Shown here piece by piece: positions 1 to 8,715 of a stretch of 43,722 nucleotides of DNA. Source of the DNA: Clostridia bacterium (GTDB lineage Bacteria > Bacillota > Clostridia > Saccharofermentanales > Saccharofermentanaceae); the NCBI GenBank assembly GCA_024403775.1, contig JAKSRE010000023.1, positions 1 to 43,722 of the forward strand, written 5' to 3'. Every line of letters begins with the position of its first letter. The first letter of the stretch is position 1. The notes beneath the pieces are model-generated. The model did no database searches, was not told the origin of the DNA, and saw only the letters and a program-made list of their open reading frames with translations. The translations under genes were made by a program, and so were the position numbers.

Positions 1-89
1 CATTACCATCGTCTGGATCTGTTGTAGAACCACCATTACCATCGTCTGGATCTGTTGTAGAACCACCATTACCATCGTCTGGATCTGTA
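1..89. repeat. 33-bp in-frame tandem repeat (11 aa) in the surface protein
   Basis: Two perfect 33-bp copies occupy 1-33 and 34-66, and a third partial copy runs to about 89. Each unit encodes TTDPDDGNGGS in the minus-strand reading frame, so length changes would keep the frame. The array continues beyond the left edge; its total copy number is not visible. Confidence 0.95.
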
Positions 90-1234
90 GTATCATCAGG
101 ATCTACTAAAGGATAATCATGAGTCTCAGGTGTATTAAAAGGATAGTAATGTCCTTCAGCACCTAAAGAATTATCGATATTTTCAGCAATAATACCACCC
201 TCAAAATTTCCACCTTCAACGTGAACAGTTGCATTTGGAGCCAAAATATGTCCTTCAAAAAGAGTCAATCTAATATCTTCCGCATCAGGGAAATTAAATA
301 ATAAATTCATACCCTTAAGATTAATCTGAGCATCGTCAGCTGCCAATTCAGTAGCTCTATCAATATTTTTAAAGTTTCCTGCAAGTCCTTTACCGCCAAA
401 TCTATTTCTCATTTGATCGTAAGGAGAAAGATTATTCAAATCAGCATTTACAGAAAAATATACTGGATTAGTATGAGATTGAGGATCACAAGTCTCAGTA
501 AACACTAAATCAATATTAGTTACATCATCGAAAGTAATAACATAACCTTCTCTTGCAAGATCTTCCATACTTATATTATTTTCATTATTAGTAATATTTA
601 TATATGAGACACCATCTAGTAATGAAGCAGGTATTTTTATATTTTTTCCATCAAACTTATCAATATTAATATTTATCGCTATCTCAGGAACTGGTATCCA
701 AGGAACATTTTGAATCACCACATCATCCTCAGAAACAACATAATCAGCTGAATTAGTTAAAGCATTTGATTGAGCTTCTAATGCCTTAAAAGCCTTAGAC
801 ATATCGATAAAATTATCATTTTCTTGAATAAAAGATAAACCGCCCTCATAATTACCAGCGAATATATTTTTATCCTTTAAGTCATCATTTTTTATCCAAG
901 CACCTAAGTCACCTTCACTAGCTCCGAATTGAACAATATTATTAGCATAGGAAGCCACAGACTGTCCTTGACCACCATTACCCCATTTCAAATCACCACC
1001 GCAGGCAAAAGCACCTACCTGATGACTAAGAGCAGTCAAATCATTCTCAGCAAAATAAATGTAATCTGTTAAAATGTTCTGATATGTGTAATCTCTGTCA
1101 TAAACAGGCTTACCAGTCTTCTCACCATCTGCAAAAGCAGTAAAACTCATCATTGATACAGCCAAAGATGACGAGATAAATGAAGCTAAAAACTTACGAA
1201 TAGTTCTGTTACGAACAACACTAACTTTTAACAT
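1..1234 (-). CDS. Choice-of-anchor A domain surface protein, 3' end outside the window
   Basis: A secreted, probably cell-surface adhesin-like protein. The ATG at 1234 follows a good ribosome-binding site (AGGAG near 1245). Residues 1 to about 36 form a Sec signal peptide: a basic start, a hydrophobic stretch and a likely cut after AFA before DGEK. The stretch LLFNFPDAEDI, then EGHILAPNATV, then GHYYPFN matches the end of the choice-of-anchor A domain of Gram-positive surface proteins. It is followed by an acidic, glycine-rich repeat with unit TTDPDDGNGGS that runs off the window edge, so the anchor (LPXTG or other) cannot be seen. The function of the domain is poorly known; adhesion is an inference. 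It reads in the same direction as the ABC exporter genes upstream but has a candidate promoter of its own. Confidence 0.8.
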   Translation of the reverse strand, partial: MLKVSVVRNRTIRKFLASFISSSLAVSMMSFTAFADGEKTGKPVYDRDYTYQNILTDYIYFAENDLTALSHQVGAFACGGDLKWGNGGQGQSVASYANNIVQFGASEGDLGAWIKNDDLKDKNIFAGNYEGGLSFIQENDNFIDMSKAFKALEAQSNALTNSADYVVSEDDVVIQNVPWIPVPEIAININIDKFDGKNIKIPASLLDGVSYINITNNENNISMEDLAREGYVITFDDVTNIDLVFTETCDPQSHTNPVYFSVNADLNNLSPYDQMRNRFGGKGLAGNFKNIDRATELAADDAQINLKGMNLLFNFPDAEDIRLTLFEGHILAPNATVHVEGGNFEGGIIAENIDNSLGAEGHYYPFNTPETHDYPLVDPDDTTDPDDGNGGSTTDPDDGNGGSTTDPDDGN

Positions 1235-1259
1235 AATAACTCTCCTCCCCATATAAGTT

Positions 1260-1288
1260 ATTAACATACCTAAATTTTATAATGTCAA
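1260..1288 (-). promoter_or_regulatory. Candidate promoter of the surface protein gene
   Basis: On the minus strand a perfect -35 TTGACA (1283-1288) is followed 17 nt later by GTTAAT (1260-1265), a 4/6 match to the -10 consensus. It lies in the 149-bp gap between the ABC exporter gene and the surface protein. The -10 is weak, so the call is tentative. I see no convincing intrinsic terminator for the exporter gene in this gap. Confidence 0.35.
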
Positions 1289-1383
1289 ATTTAATAAAAA
1301 AAGGGAGAAATGTGACTTTTTTGTGAAATGTGGCAAGGTTTAGTTGATTTTGTATACTATTTCCATCAAAAATAACAAAATAA

Positions 1384-3126
1384 TCAATTGCTAATGTAGT
1401 TACTAAACAATTCTTGATAAAAGCCTTCCTCATTAACGAGGGCCTCATGCTTACCTATCTGCTTAACTTCACCAGATACAAGAACAACAATTACATCTGC
1501 ATCAACGATTGTAGACAGACGGTGCGCAATAACTATAGAAGTTCTTCCTGATAAAAGTTCATCAAAGGCTTTTTGAATTTTCTTCTCTGAATAAATATCA
1601 ACTGAAGCCGTTGCTTCATCAAGAATGATAAACTCTGGATTAGAACACATAGTTCTTGTAATACTCAAAAGCTGTCTCTGACCTTCTGACAAATCAGATG
1701 AAGAGGACTTAAGTTTATTATTGTACTTATTAGGAAGCTGTCTAATAAATGACTTAGCTCCAGATAAAGATGCGTACTTATCCATCTCCTCATCGGACAA
1801 TTTATCATTTCCATACTTTAAATTCTCTCCAATTGAGGCATCCTTAAACCAGGTATCCTGAGATACCATGCTTATTCTCTCACGAAGTTCATTTACTGGA
1901 AGAGTTTTAATATTAATTCCATTTATTAGAATCTCTCCTGAATCTGGTTCATAATATCTCATAAGAAGATTTATTACAGTTGTCTTTCCACAACCTGTAG
2001 GCCCAACAATTGCAAGTTTTTGTCCATTAGTTACTTTAAAAGATACATTCTTCAATACTGGGTGATCTTTATTATAGCCAAACGTAACATTTCTAAATTC
2101 CACTTCCTCAATCTGAGAGTCTAAAGAATTTCTGTCTATGGTTGAGACATCTTTGAACTCATTTTCGCCAAGGAAAGAATATACACGATCCATGCAGGCA
2201 AATGCATCTGTAAGTTCAGTAAGAACTCCAGAAAGTTCATTAAAAGGCTTCATAAACTGACTGCAGTAAGCAAGGATTGCCGCAAGTGCTCCACTAGTCA
2301 GCGTTGAACCTGTCTTAACTGCAATATATGCACCAAGAAGAGCAACTCCTGCATAAATAAGAGCATTTACAAAGCGAGTAGAAGGATTTGTAATTGAAGA
2401 ATAGAATGTTGCCTTAACTGCATTATTGCGATATTCTTCATTAATTTTCTCAAACTCTTCGAAAGTCCTATCCTCAATTGCATACTTTTTCTGAAGAATG
2501 AAGTTATTAGCTACCTCATTTATATACTGTGTCTGCTTTGATCTGATCTCAGCCTGTCTTTTGAAAGAACTATATGTTCTTTTAGCAATAAAGAAAGCAG
2601 TAAGAAACGAAAGAGGTGTGAAAAGAAGCACAAATAAAGTAATCTTCCACTGCAGACTAAACATGATTACAAGCGTAACCAAAATAGATAAAAGAGCTAC
2701 AAAAAACTGATTCAAAAACATCTGGATTCCAGTTCCAGCTGCATCAATATCACTAATAATAAGGCTCTGAAGTTTACCAGATGGATGCTTATCAATATAA
2801 GACATAGGAAGCTTGCTTAATTTTCCATATGCATCATTACGAAGCTTAAAAATAATATTGTTACTAATTACAATATTAATTCTGCTTAATATAAACTGTG
2901 CAATTCCAGCAACCACAACTGAGATTACTGATAAGAAAATATAATATTTTACACTGGTAAAATCCATATTTAAGCTCATACTATCGATAGCTCTTCCGAT
3001 AAACAAAGGAACCAACAAAGAAAAAGTTGATACCAAAACAGACATTATGATTGAGATAATCATAAATAAAATTCCATTTGGCATATTGCGCACGGTTCTA
3101 AGTAAGTTTTCTATTTTTGTTTTCAT
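1384..3126 (-). CDS. ABC exporter half-transporter, catalytically competent subunit
   Basis: A type IV ABC exporter subunit with an N-terminal six-helix membrane domain (about residues 1-310) and a C-terminal nucleotide-binding domain. Walker A (GPTGCGKTT) is intact. Walker B keeps the catalytic glutamate (ILDEATASVD, E504) and the switch histidine is present (IAHRLS, H535). The signature motif is altered to LSEGQ (479-483). This is the mirror image of the partner encoded just upstream, as in heterodimers such as TM287/TM288, LmrCD or BmrCD. The ATG overlaps the partner's stop by 4 nt and follows AGGAG. Substrate unknown: multidrug, lipid or peptide export are all possible. It is the last gene of the long pyr transcript unless internal terminators intervene. 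Confidence 0.9.
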   Translation of the reverse strand: MKTKIENLLRTVRNMPNGILFMIISIIMSVLVSTFSLLVPLFIGRAIDSMSLNMDFTSVKYYIFLSVISVVVAGIAQFILSRINIVISNNIIFKLRNDAYGKLSKLPMSYIDKHPSGKLQSLIISDIDAAGTGIQMFLNQFFVALLSILVTLVIMFSLQWKITLFVLLFTPLSFLTAFFIAKRTYSSFKRQAEIRSKQTQYINEVANNFILQKKYAIEDRTFEEFEKINEEYRNNAVKATFYSSITNPSTRFVNALIYAGVALLGAYIAVKTGSTLTSGALAAILAYCSQFMKPFNELSGVLTELTDAFACMDRVYSFLGENEFKDVSTIDRNSLDSQIEEVEFRNVTFGYNKDHPVLKNVSFKVTNGQKLAIVGPTGCGKTTVINLLMRYYEPDSGEILINGINIKTLPVNELRERISMVSQDTWFKDASIGENLKYGNDKLSDEEMDKYASLSGAKSFIRQLPNKYNNKLKSSSSDLSEGQRQLLSITRTMCSNPEFIILDEATASVDIYSEKKIQKAFDELLSGRTSIVIAHRLSTIVDADVIVVLVSGEVKQIGKHEALVNEEGFYQELFSNYISN

Positions 3127-4847
3127 TTTAGCTCCTGACCCTGAAGCAAGCAGAAGTTTTTGTAATCGTCTAACTTGTTATATAGATTCTCGTGAGTATC
3201 AAATCCTACTATCTCGCCATCGTCAACATACAAAATCTTATCGCAGTTCTTAACACTACGAATTCTCTGTGAGATGATAACAACTGTTGGCTTATTTTTA
3301 AGGTTAGATATATTTGTTAATAATCTGCTTTCAGTGTTTGCGTCCAAAGCAGATGTAGAATCATCAAAAATTAAAATCTCAGGATTACCTGCAAGAACTC
3401 TGGCAATTCCAAGACGTTGTTTTTGACCACCAGACAGACCCGTACCACTGCCATTTGAATAAAGCATATGCAATCTTTTATCTTTTGTTCTGTCTATAAC
3501 TTCATCAAGACAAGAATTATTAATTGCTTCAACAATAGAAGCTTCATCAATCCCAGATCTTTTTACAATGATATTCTCATCAATAGTACCTGTGATTACG
3601 TTAGTCTTCTGTGTAACAAGTCCAATTAACTTGGCCTTGTTATCCTCATCAATTGAATTTAATTCCTTACCATAAAGGCAAATTCTGCCTTCATAAGATT
3701 CATATAAACCAGAAATAAGTTTGGCAATAGTTGACTTACCAGATCCAGTCTTACCAATAATACCTATTGTCTCACCTTTATTTATAGCAAAACTAACATT
3801 TTTAAGAGTTGCATCTGAGTTATTAAGATATGTAAATGATACATCCTTAAAAGAAATCGCCTCTTTACTTCTGTCTATTGAATCAGCATTATCAGATGCT
3901 TTAACATCATCTTCCTTAAGCATATCTTCAACTTTATTAACACAGGCAATTGAACGACTTACATTTACTACAAGATTAGAAAGCTTAATAATCTCAACAA
4001 GAATCTGTGACATATAGTTATATAAAGCAATAACCATACCTTTGGTAAGTATTCCAGAATCCACCTGGATAGCACCATAATAAATAAGAGCACAGATACA
4101 AAGATTAATTACAGCAAATGTAATTGGATTAAGAAGAGCTGATATCTTAGCAGCCTTAATCTGAATTGAATAAAACTTACTATTCTGATTACTAAAAGTA
4201 TTAAAATCATCTTCTGACTTATTAAAGCTTCTGATAGTTCTTACACCGCTAATACCATTATTTGTTCTACCAGAAAGGTTACCAAGTTCTACTCTGGACT
4301 CTTTAAATAAAGGCAGAGTAGTTCTCATATTAAGAACGATAATCAAAGCCAGTAAAGCAACTACTAGAACAAAAATCATAGCTGCCTTAAAATCTATTGT
4401 CATAGCCATTACTGAGGCACCAACAACAATAAATGGTGATCTTAAAAGAAGTCTTAAAAAAAGATTTATACCATTAGATATCTGATTAACATCATCAGTA
4501 AGTGAAGTAAGAATACCAGAAGAACCAATATCATCGTACTGGGTAAGATTCATTCTTAAAATACGCTTAAATAAGTCCGCTCTGATTGAGCACGAGATAT
4601 TATTGGCTACATAAGAAGCAAAATACTGTGCAATAAGTGCACATGAATATCCAACAAGAGCAAATACTGCCATAAGGCCAACATAACGAACAATCAGCCC
4701 CATATCGTTATTCTCAATACCCTTATCGATAATTGCAGCAACAATCAAAGGAACAATCAACTCAAAAACGGCCTCTAATAATTTAAAAAGAGGCCCGATA
4801 ATAGATTGTTTTTTATAATTTTTAAAGTAATCAATCAGAATATGCAT
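3123..4847 (-). CDS. ABC exporter half-transporter, degenerate-site subunit
   Basis: Partner of the downstream half-transporter, with an N-terminal membrane domain and a C-terminal ATPase domain. Walker A (GKTGSGKST) and signature LSGGQ (471-475) are canonical. The Walker B glutamate is replaced by aspartate (FDDSTSALD, D496), and the switch histidine is replaced by glutamine (IISQRIRS, Q527). Together with LSEGQ in the partner, this gives one inactive and one active ATP site, the textbook arrangement of heterodimeric exporters. The ATG shares one base with the stop of the amidohydrolase gene upstream (TAATG), which argues for translational coupling. Substrate cannot be read from the sequence. 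Confidence 0.9.
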   Translation of the reverse strand: MHILIDYFKNYKKQSIIGPLFKLLEAVFELIVPLIVAAIIDKGIENNDMGLIVRYVGLMAVFALVGYSCALIAQYFASYVANNISCSIRADLFKRILRMNLTQYDDIGSSGILTSLTDDVNQISNGINLFLRLLLRSPFIVVGASVMAMTIDFKAAMIFVLVVALLALIIVLNMRTTLPLFKESRVELGNLSGRTNNGISGVRTIRSFNKSEDDFNTFSNQNSKFYSIQIKAAKISALLNPITFAVINLCICALIYYGAIQVDSGILTKGMVIALYNYMSQILVEIIKLSNLVVNVSRSIACVNKVEDMLKEDDVKASDNADSIDRSKEAISFKDVSFTYLNNSDATLKNVSFAINKGETIGIIGKTGSGKSTIAKLISGLYESYEGRICLYGKELNSIDEDNKAKLIGLVTQKTNVITGTIDENIIVKRSGIDEASIVEAINNSCLDEVIDRTKDKRLHMLYSNGSGTGLSGGQKQRLGIARVLAGNPEILIFDDSTSALDANTESRLLTNISNLKNKPTVVIISQRIRSVKNCDKILYVDDGEIVGFDTHENLYNKLDDYKNFCLLQGQELK

Positions 4848-6115
4848 TAATTAAATGTCTCCATAAGACGATTACAGTCACTATATACTTTTTCAGTATC
4901 AATTGACGTAAATTCTCCGTTATCATAAAGAATCTTACCATTAATCATTGTCATAACAACATTAGATGGATTGCCTGAATATACAATATTAGAAATAATA
5001 TTATTTACTGGCTGCATATTAGGAGTAGCCATATTAAGCATAATAATATCTGCTGTTTTACCCACTTCGAGGCAGTCACAATCATTAAGACCCATTGCTC
5101 TTGCACCAACTGTAGTTGCACTTCTTAATAAAGCATATGGATCAACGGCTGAAGCATCATCATTTTTAACCTTTGATAAAACTGATGCAAGATAAATCTC
5201 TCTGAACATATCAAGAGCATTGTTACTTCCAGCACCATCAGTACCAATTGCAACATTAATTCCTTCATCATAATACTTCTGAAGATTAGCAATACCACTT
5301 GCAAGCTTTAGATTTGAACAAGGATTTGTAACAGCATAGAGATTATGCTTCTTAAAAATATCCATATCCTCATCATTAAACCATACACAGTGGAATCCAC
5401 CACCACCAAAATCAAAAAGACCTAAATCTTCCATTACTTTAGTTGGTGTTTTTCCATATCTTCCAATACATTCATTAACTTCTTTAATAGTCTCTGAATT
5501 ATGTGCATAAACAGGAGCACTATACTTATGGGAAATCTCAGAAATACGCTTCATAATCGCTTCTGAAGTAGTGTACTCAGCATGGAAACCAAGAACCATG
5601 CTAATCAGTTCATGACACTTATTATATTCAACAAACTCATCTTCAAGTCTGTCGATACCGCCAAAATCATTAACAGAGCCACATAAAACACTTCTAAAAC
5701 CACTGTCTATAGAGGCTCTGTTATAGTTTGGCAAATTAAAATACATATCAAAACAGGAAGTAATACCATTTCTTAAGTACTCAGCAAAACCAAGAGTACT
5801 AAAAGAATAAATGCACTCATCAGTAAGTTTTCCCTCCATTGGAAAAATTCTTGTATGAAGCCATTCATCAAGTGGAAGATTATCAGAAAAACTTCTCGCG
5901 AATGTCATGGCAGTATGGGTATGAGCATTCTTAAGACCTGGCATAAGAACATTACCTTTACAGTCAATCTCCTTGTCGAAAGTGGATTTTAAACCATCCT
6001 CACCCTTTCCAACATAAGTGATTTTGTTTTCAGATACATGGAGTTCGCCTTCAAAAATCTGTGGAAGGTTATCTGACATGCTGATTATTCGTGCATTATA
6101 AAATCTAATAGTCAT
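4847..6115 (-). CDS. Amidohydrolase, MTA/SAH deaminase-like
   Basis: A metal-dependent hydrolase of the ATZ/TRZ branch of the amidohydrolase superfamily, 422 residues, as usual for the family. The metal-binding HxH lies at 65-67 (NAHTHT), a later HAEYTTSE and HNSET carry further histidine ligands, and GTDGAGSNN supplies the conserved aspartate. The closest named group is 5-methylthioadenosine/S-adenosylhomocysteine deaminase; other members deaminate cytosine, guanine or related rings. Its place inside a pyr operon makes a nucleobase or nucleoside deaminase plausible, but the substrate is an inference. It starts 5 nt after the pyrE-like stop and overlaps the exporter gene downstream by one base. 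Confidence 0.8.
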   Translation of the reverse strand: MTIRFYNARIISMSDNLPQIFEGELHVSENKITYVGKGEDGLKSTFDKEIDCKGNVLMPGLKNAHTHTAMTFARSFSDNLPLDEWLHTRIFPMEGKLTDECIYSFSTLGFAEYLRNGITSCFDMYFNLPNYNRASIDSGFRSVLCGSVNDFGGIDRLEDEFVEYNKCHELISMVLGFHAEYTTSEAIMKRISEISHKYSAPVYAHNSETIKEVNECIGRYGKTPTKVMEDLGLFDFGGGGFHCVWFNDEDMDIFKKHNLYAVTNPCSNLKLASGIANLQKYYDEGINVAIGTDGAGSNNALDMFREIYLASVLSKVKNDDASAVDPYALLRSATTVGARAMGLNDCDCLEVGKTADIIMLNMATPNMQPVNNIISNIVYSGNPSNVVMTMINGKILYDNGEFTSIDTEKVYSDCNRLMETFN

Positions 6116-6120
6116 GTATT

Positions 6121-6975
6121 TTATTCCTTTGCAAATCCCTTTTCGATAGCAAGTCTGGCTCTCTGCTCTGCCTTGCCACCCATAGCAATCTGATCCTTAA
6201 TAAATGTTGGGTGATTCTTAAGGAAATCCTGCATATATTCTGAAGGATTCTCAAGGAACTTCATTGTTAAATCATACTGAGCCTGATTTATAGCACCATT
6301 GGAGAGAGCCTCATCGAACAAAGCCTTGTCAATTCCAGCAAAAGTAAACATATTAACGCCTTCTGCCTTAAGGTTAGCTTCGCCATTCTGATGTCTGTCG
6401 ATAATTGCAACTGTATCAGTAATTGTTGAACCTAACTCCTTAATTGCTGGAATCCAGGCTCTGATATATGAAGACGCCTCTGTAATAAGGTCTGCAACAT
6501 GAAGAGCCTTCTTACCCTTTAAATCAACTTCTGAAGAAGGTACTGTGATCTCAAAATTCTCAGTTGAATAAACTGAAGAACCATCCTTAAAGATTGTAAG
6601 GTGTGGCTTAGCCAAGAAATATGCTGGAAGCATTGAGAAGAAGAAATCTCTTCTCTCACCGCCTGAAATATAATCAAAATCATACTCAGAAAGCTTTGCT
6701 GTAAGGAAATCTGTGATCATCTTAAATGTCTCAGACTTCTGATAAATATCCATAAAATCAAGGAAAAGCTTCTTAGGCATTGTTACCTTATCTTCAGCAA
6801 TATAAGTCTCAATCTTCTTAAGAAAATCGTTAGCTGTATCCTCATCCTTGATAATAAAATGTGTATTGATATAGAAAGGTCCAAGTGTACCAGATGTATA
6901 CCAGAAAGGTGTATCCTCTGGAGCAACTCTTACTGCATTTGTCTTAAATAAAGCTTCAATTACCTGATTAGCCAT
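6121..6975 (-). CDS. pyrE: Atypical orotate phosphoribosyltransferase-like protein
   Basis: Probably fills the PyrE step (orotate + PRPP to OMP), since every later pathway enzyme sits next to it and no other PyrE is in the window. Similarity is weak. WYTSGTLGPFYINTH (25-39) resembles the N-terminal SG..SP..N region of PyrE, and ISGGERRDFFF (103-113) the substrate loop. The PRPP-binding loop, normally DDVxTTG, reads ADLITEASS (161-169), losing one acidic residue and the glycine. The protein is also longer (284 residues) than usual PyrE (about 200-230), with a helical C-terminal extension from about 215. A good ribosome-binding site (AAAGGAG) precedes the ATG. It may be a divergent active enzyme or a regulator derived from one. 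Confidence 0.6.
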   Translation of the reverse strand: MANQVIEALFKTNAVRVAPEDTPFWYTSGTLGPFYINTHFIIKDEDTANDFLKKIETYIAEDKVTMPKKLFLDFMDIYQKSETFKMITDFLTAKLSEYDFDYISGGERRDFFFSMLPAYFLAKPHLTIFKDGSSVYSTENFEITVPSSEVDLKGKKALHVADLITEASSYIRAWIPAIKELGSTITDTVAIIDRHQNGEANLKAEGVNMFTFAGIDKALFDEALSNGAINQAQYDLTMKFLENPSEYMQDFLKNHPTFIKDQIAMGGKAEQRARLAIEKGFAKE

Positions 6976-7012
6976 TTTAATTTCTCCTTTATGTAAATCG
7001 TTATTTTCTATC

Positions 7013-7927
7013 TTACCACAACTCTAAAGTTCCAGTTAAATCCTTAAGATTAATGTTATTACTCTCACAGTAATCTTCCAAGTCCTTAGTAATATCAACT
7101 GGACATGTTGGATGAATAAGGCTTGCTGTACCAATCTCAACAGCAGAGCTTCCTGCAATCATAAACTCGAGAACATCCTCATAAGTTGAGATACCGCCAC
7201 AGCCAATTATTGGAATATCAAGAACCTTACTACATTCAGCAACCATTCTAAGTGCAACTGGCTTAACAGCTGGACCTGAATAACCACCAGTGTTATTACG
7301 AAGAACTGGTCTTCTGGTCTTAATATCAATAGCCATACCAAGAAGAGTATTTATTAATACTACTGCATCAGCACCACTATTCTGTGCTGCAAGAGCAATT
7401 GGCTTAATATCAGTTACGTTTGGTGTAAGCTTAATCCAAAGTGGAAGATCAGTCTCCTTACGCATTAGAGATACTATCTGTGCAACCTGGTTAGGATCAG
7501 AACCAACACTCATACAACCAGCCTTAACATTAGGACAAGAAAGATTAATCTCAAGTGCATCAATCTTATCTTTATGTTTATTGAGCTTACTTACAATTTC
7601 AATATAATCTTCAAAAGAATGACCAGCAGCATTAACAATAACACCACAGCCAAGGCTTCTCATATAATCAAGATCATGCTCGATAAAATAATCAACGCCT
7701 GGATTTTGAAGTCCTACTGAATTAAGCATACCTGAGCTGCACTCAGCTACACGTACGCCCTCATTACCTACTCTAGGCTTACAAGTAAGCCCCTTTGAAG
7801 AGAGACCACCAAGAATTGATAAATCATAGTACTCAGATAATTCATGTCCAAAATTACATGTACCTGAAGCAAGAATAATTGGGCTCTTTAAATCTACATT
7901 ACCAACTTTTACGCCAATTCTACTCAT
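7013..7927 (-). CDS. pyrD: Dihydroorotate dehydrogenase B, catalytic subunit
   Basis: FMN enzyme that oxidises dihydroorotate to orotate; type 1B, working as a heterotetramer with PyrK and passing electrons to NAD. Length (304) is typical. The active-site base is the cysteine of NLSCPNVKAG (C131), the mark of class 1 enzymes; KLTPNVTDI and GCGGI are flavin-binding stretches. The ATG shares one base with the pyrK stop (TAATG), fitting equimolar production of the two subunits. The gap to the pyrE-like gene is 37 nt, one of the longest inside the operon, with no terminator visible. Confidence 0.95.
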   Translation of the reverse strand: MSRIGVKVGNVDLKSPIILASGTCNFGHELSEYYDLSILGGLSSKGLTCKPRVGNEGVRVAECSSGMLNSVGLQNPGVDYFIEHDLDYMRSLGCGVIVNAAGHSFEDYIEIVSKLNKHKDKIDALEINLSCPNVKAGCMSVGSDPNQVAQIVSLMRKETDLPLWIKLTPNVTDIKPIALAAQNSGADAVVLINTLLGMAIDIKTRRPVLRNNTGGYSGPAVKPVALRMVAECSKVLDIPIIGCGGISTYEDVLEFMIAGSSAVEIGTASLIHPTCPVDITKDLEDYCESNNINLKDLTGTLELW

Positions 7928-8688
7928 TACCAGATAACCTCCTCATATGGGAATACAGGACCATCTTTGCAGCATCGCTTATGATCAAATGGCTTTCCCT
8001 CTTCTTCAGCCTTAATCTTACAGATACAAACAAGGCAGATACCAATTCCACAAGCCATTCTCTGCTCCATTGATACGAAGCAAGGAACATTTAATTCCTT
8101 TGCGAGAAGTCCTGTAAACTTCATCATTGGAAGAGGTCCAACAGTTAAAATTACAGGATTATTAAACTGAGTCCAGTCAAGAGTTTTAAGAGCATCACAG
8201 CAGTTACCATGAATGCCGTATGTACCATCATCTGTTGAGACAATACAGTTATCATCACTCATAATAATCTGATCTTTAGATCTAAAACCCTGAATTACCT
8301 TAACGTTCTTGCCAAGTTTTGTGTAATACTCTTTGGCAAAGTTAATTGGGAACACTCCTGTTCCGCCAGCAACAAGAATAATATCCTGATACATATCCGC
8401 ATCAAAACCATTACCAAGAGGACCAAGAACATCAATTTCCTTGCCAACAGCAAACTGGCTAATGATTTTGGTTCCCTTACCAACAATCTTTACTCCGATA
8501 CAGAATGTACCGTTCTCCTTATCAACTGAAGCGATACCAAAAGGTCTTTTAAGGAACTTATCAGCTGAAATATTTACAAACTGACCTGGCTTAGCCATGT
8601 TTGCAATATCAGGACACTCAATAGTTAAGTAAACTGTATCACTATTAAGATTAGTAATATTTTTAATTTTGCACTTATATTCCTGCAT
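7927..8688 (-). CDS. pyrK: Dihydroorotate dehydrogenase B, electron-transfer subunit
   Basis: FAD and [2Fe-2S] subunit that links PyrD to NAD. An N-terminal FAD-binding barrel carries RPFGIAS, and a central NAD-binding fold carries VAGGTGVFP. The C-terminal cysteine cluster is CGIGICLVC followed by the cysteine of RCCKDGPVF, which hold the iron-sulfur centre. Length (253) matches the family. A ribosome-binding site (AAAGGA) precedes the ATG. The gene lies 27 nt after pyrF and overlaps pyrD by one base. Confidence 0.95.
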   Translation of the reverse strand: MQEYKCKIKNITNLNSDTVYLTIECPDIANMAKPGQFVNISADKFLKRPFGIASVDKENGTFCIGVKIVGKGTKIISQFAVGKEIDVLGPLGNGFDADMYQDIILVAGGTGVFPINFAKEYYTKLGKNVKVIQGFRSKDQIIMSDDNCIVSTDDGTYGIHGNCCDALKTLDWTQFNNPVILTVGPLPMMKFTGLLAKELNVPCFVSMEQRMACGIGICLVCICKIKAEEEGKPFDHKRCCKDGPVFPYEEVIW

Positions 8689-8715
8689 ATTTATATCCTT
8701 TGTTAGAAACTTATA

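Noticed and set aside
1..89. Direct repeats that could suggest a CRISPR array
   Set aside because: The copies are contiguous without spacers and stay in one reading frame encoding an acidic stalk, so they are a coding tandem repeat.
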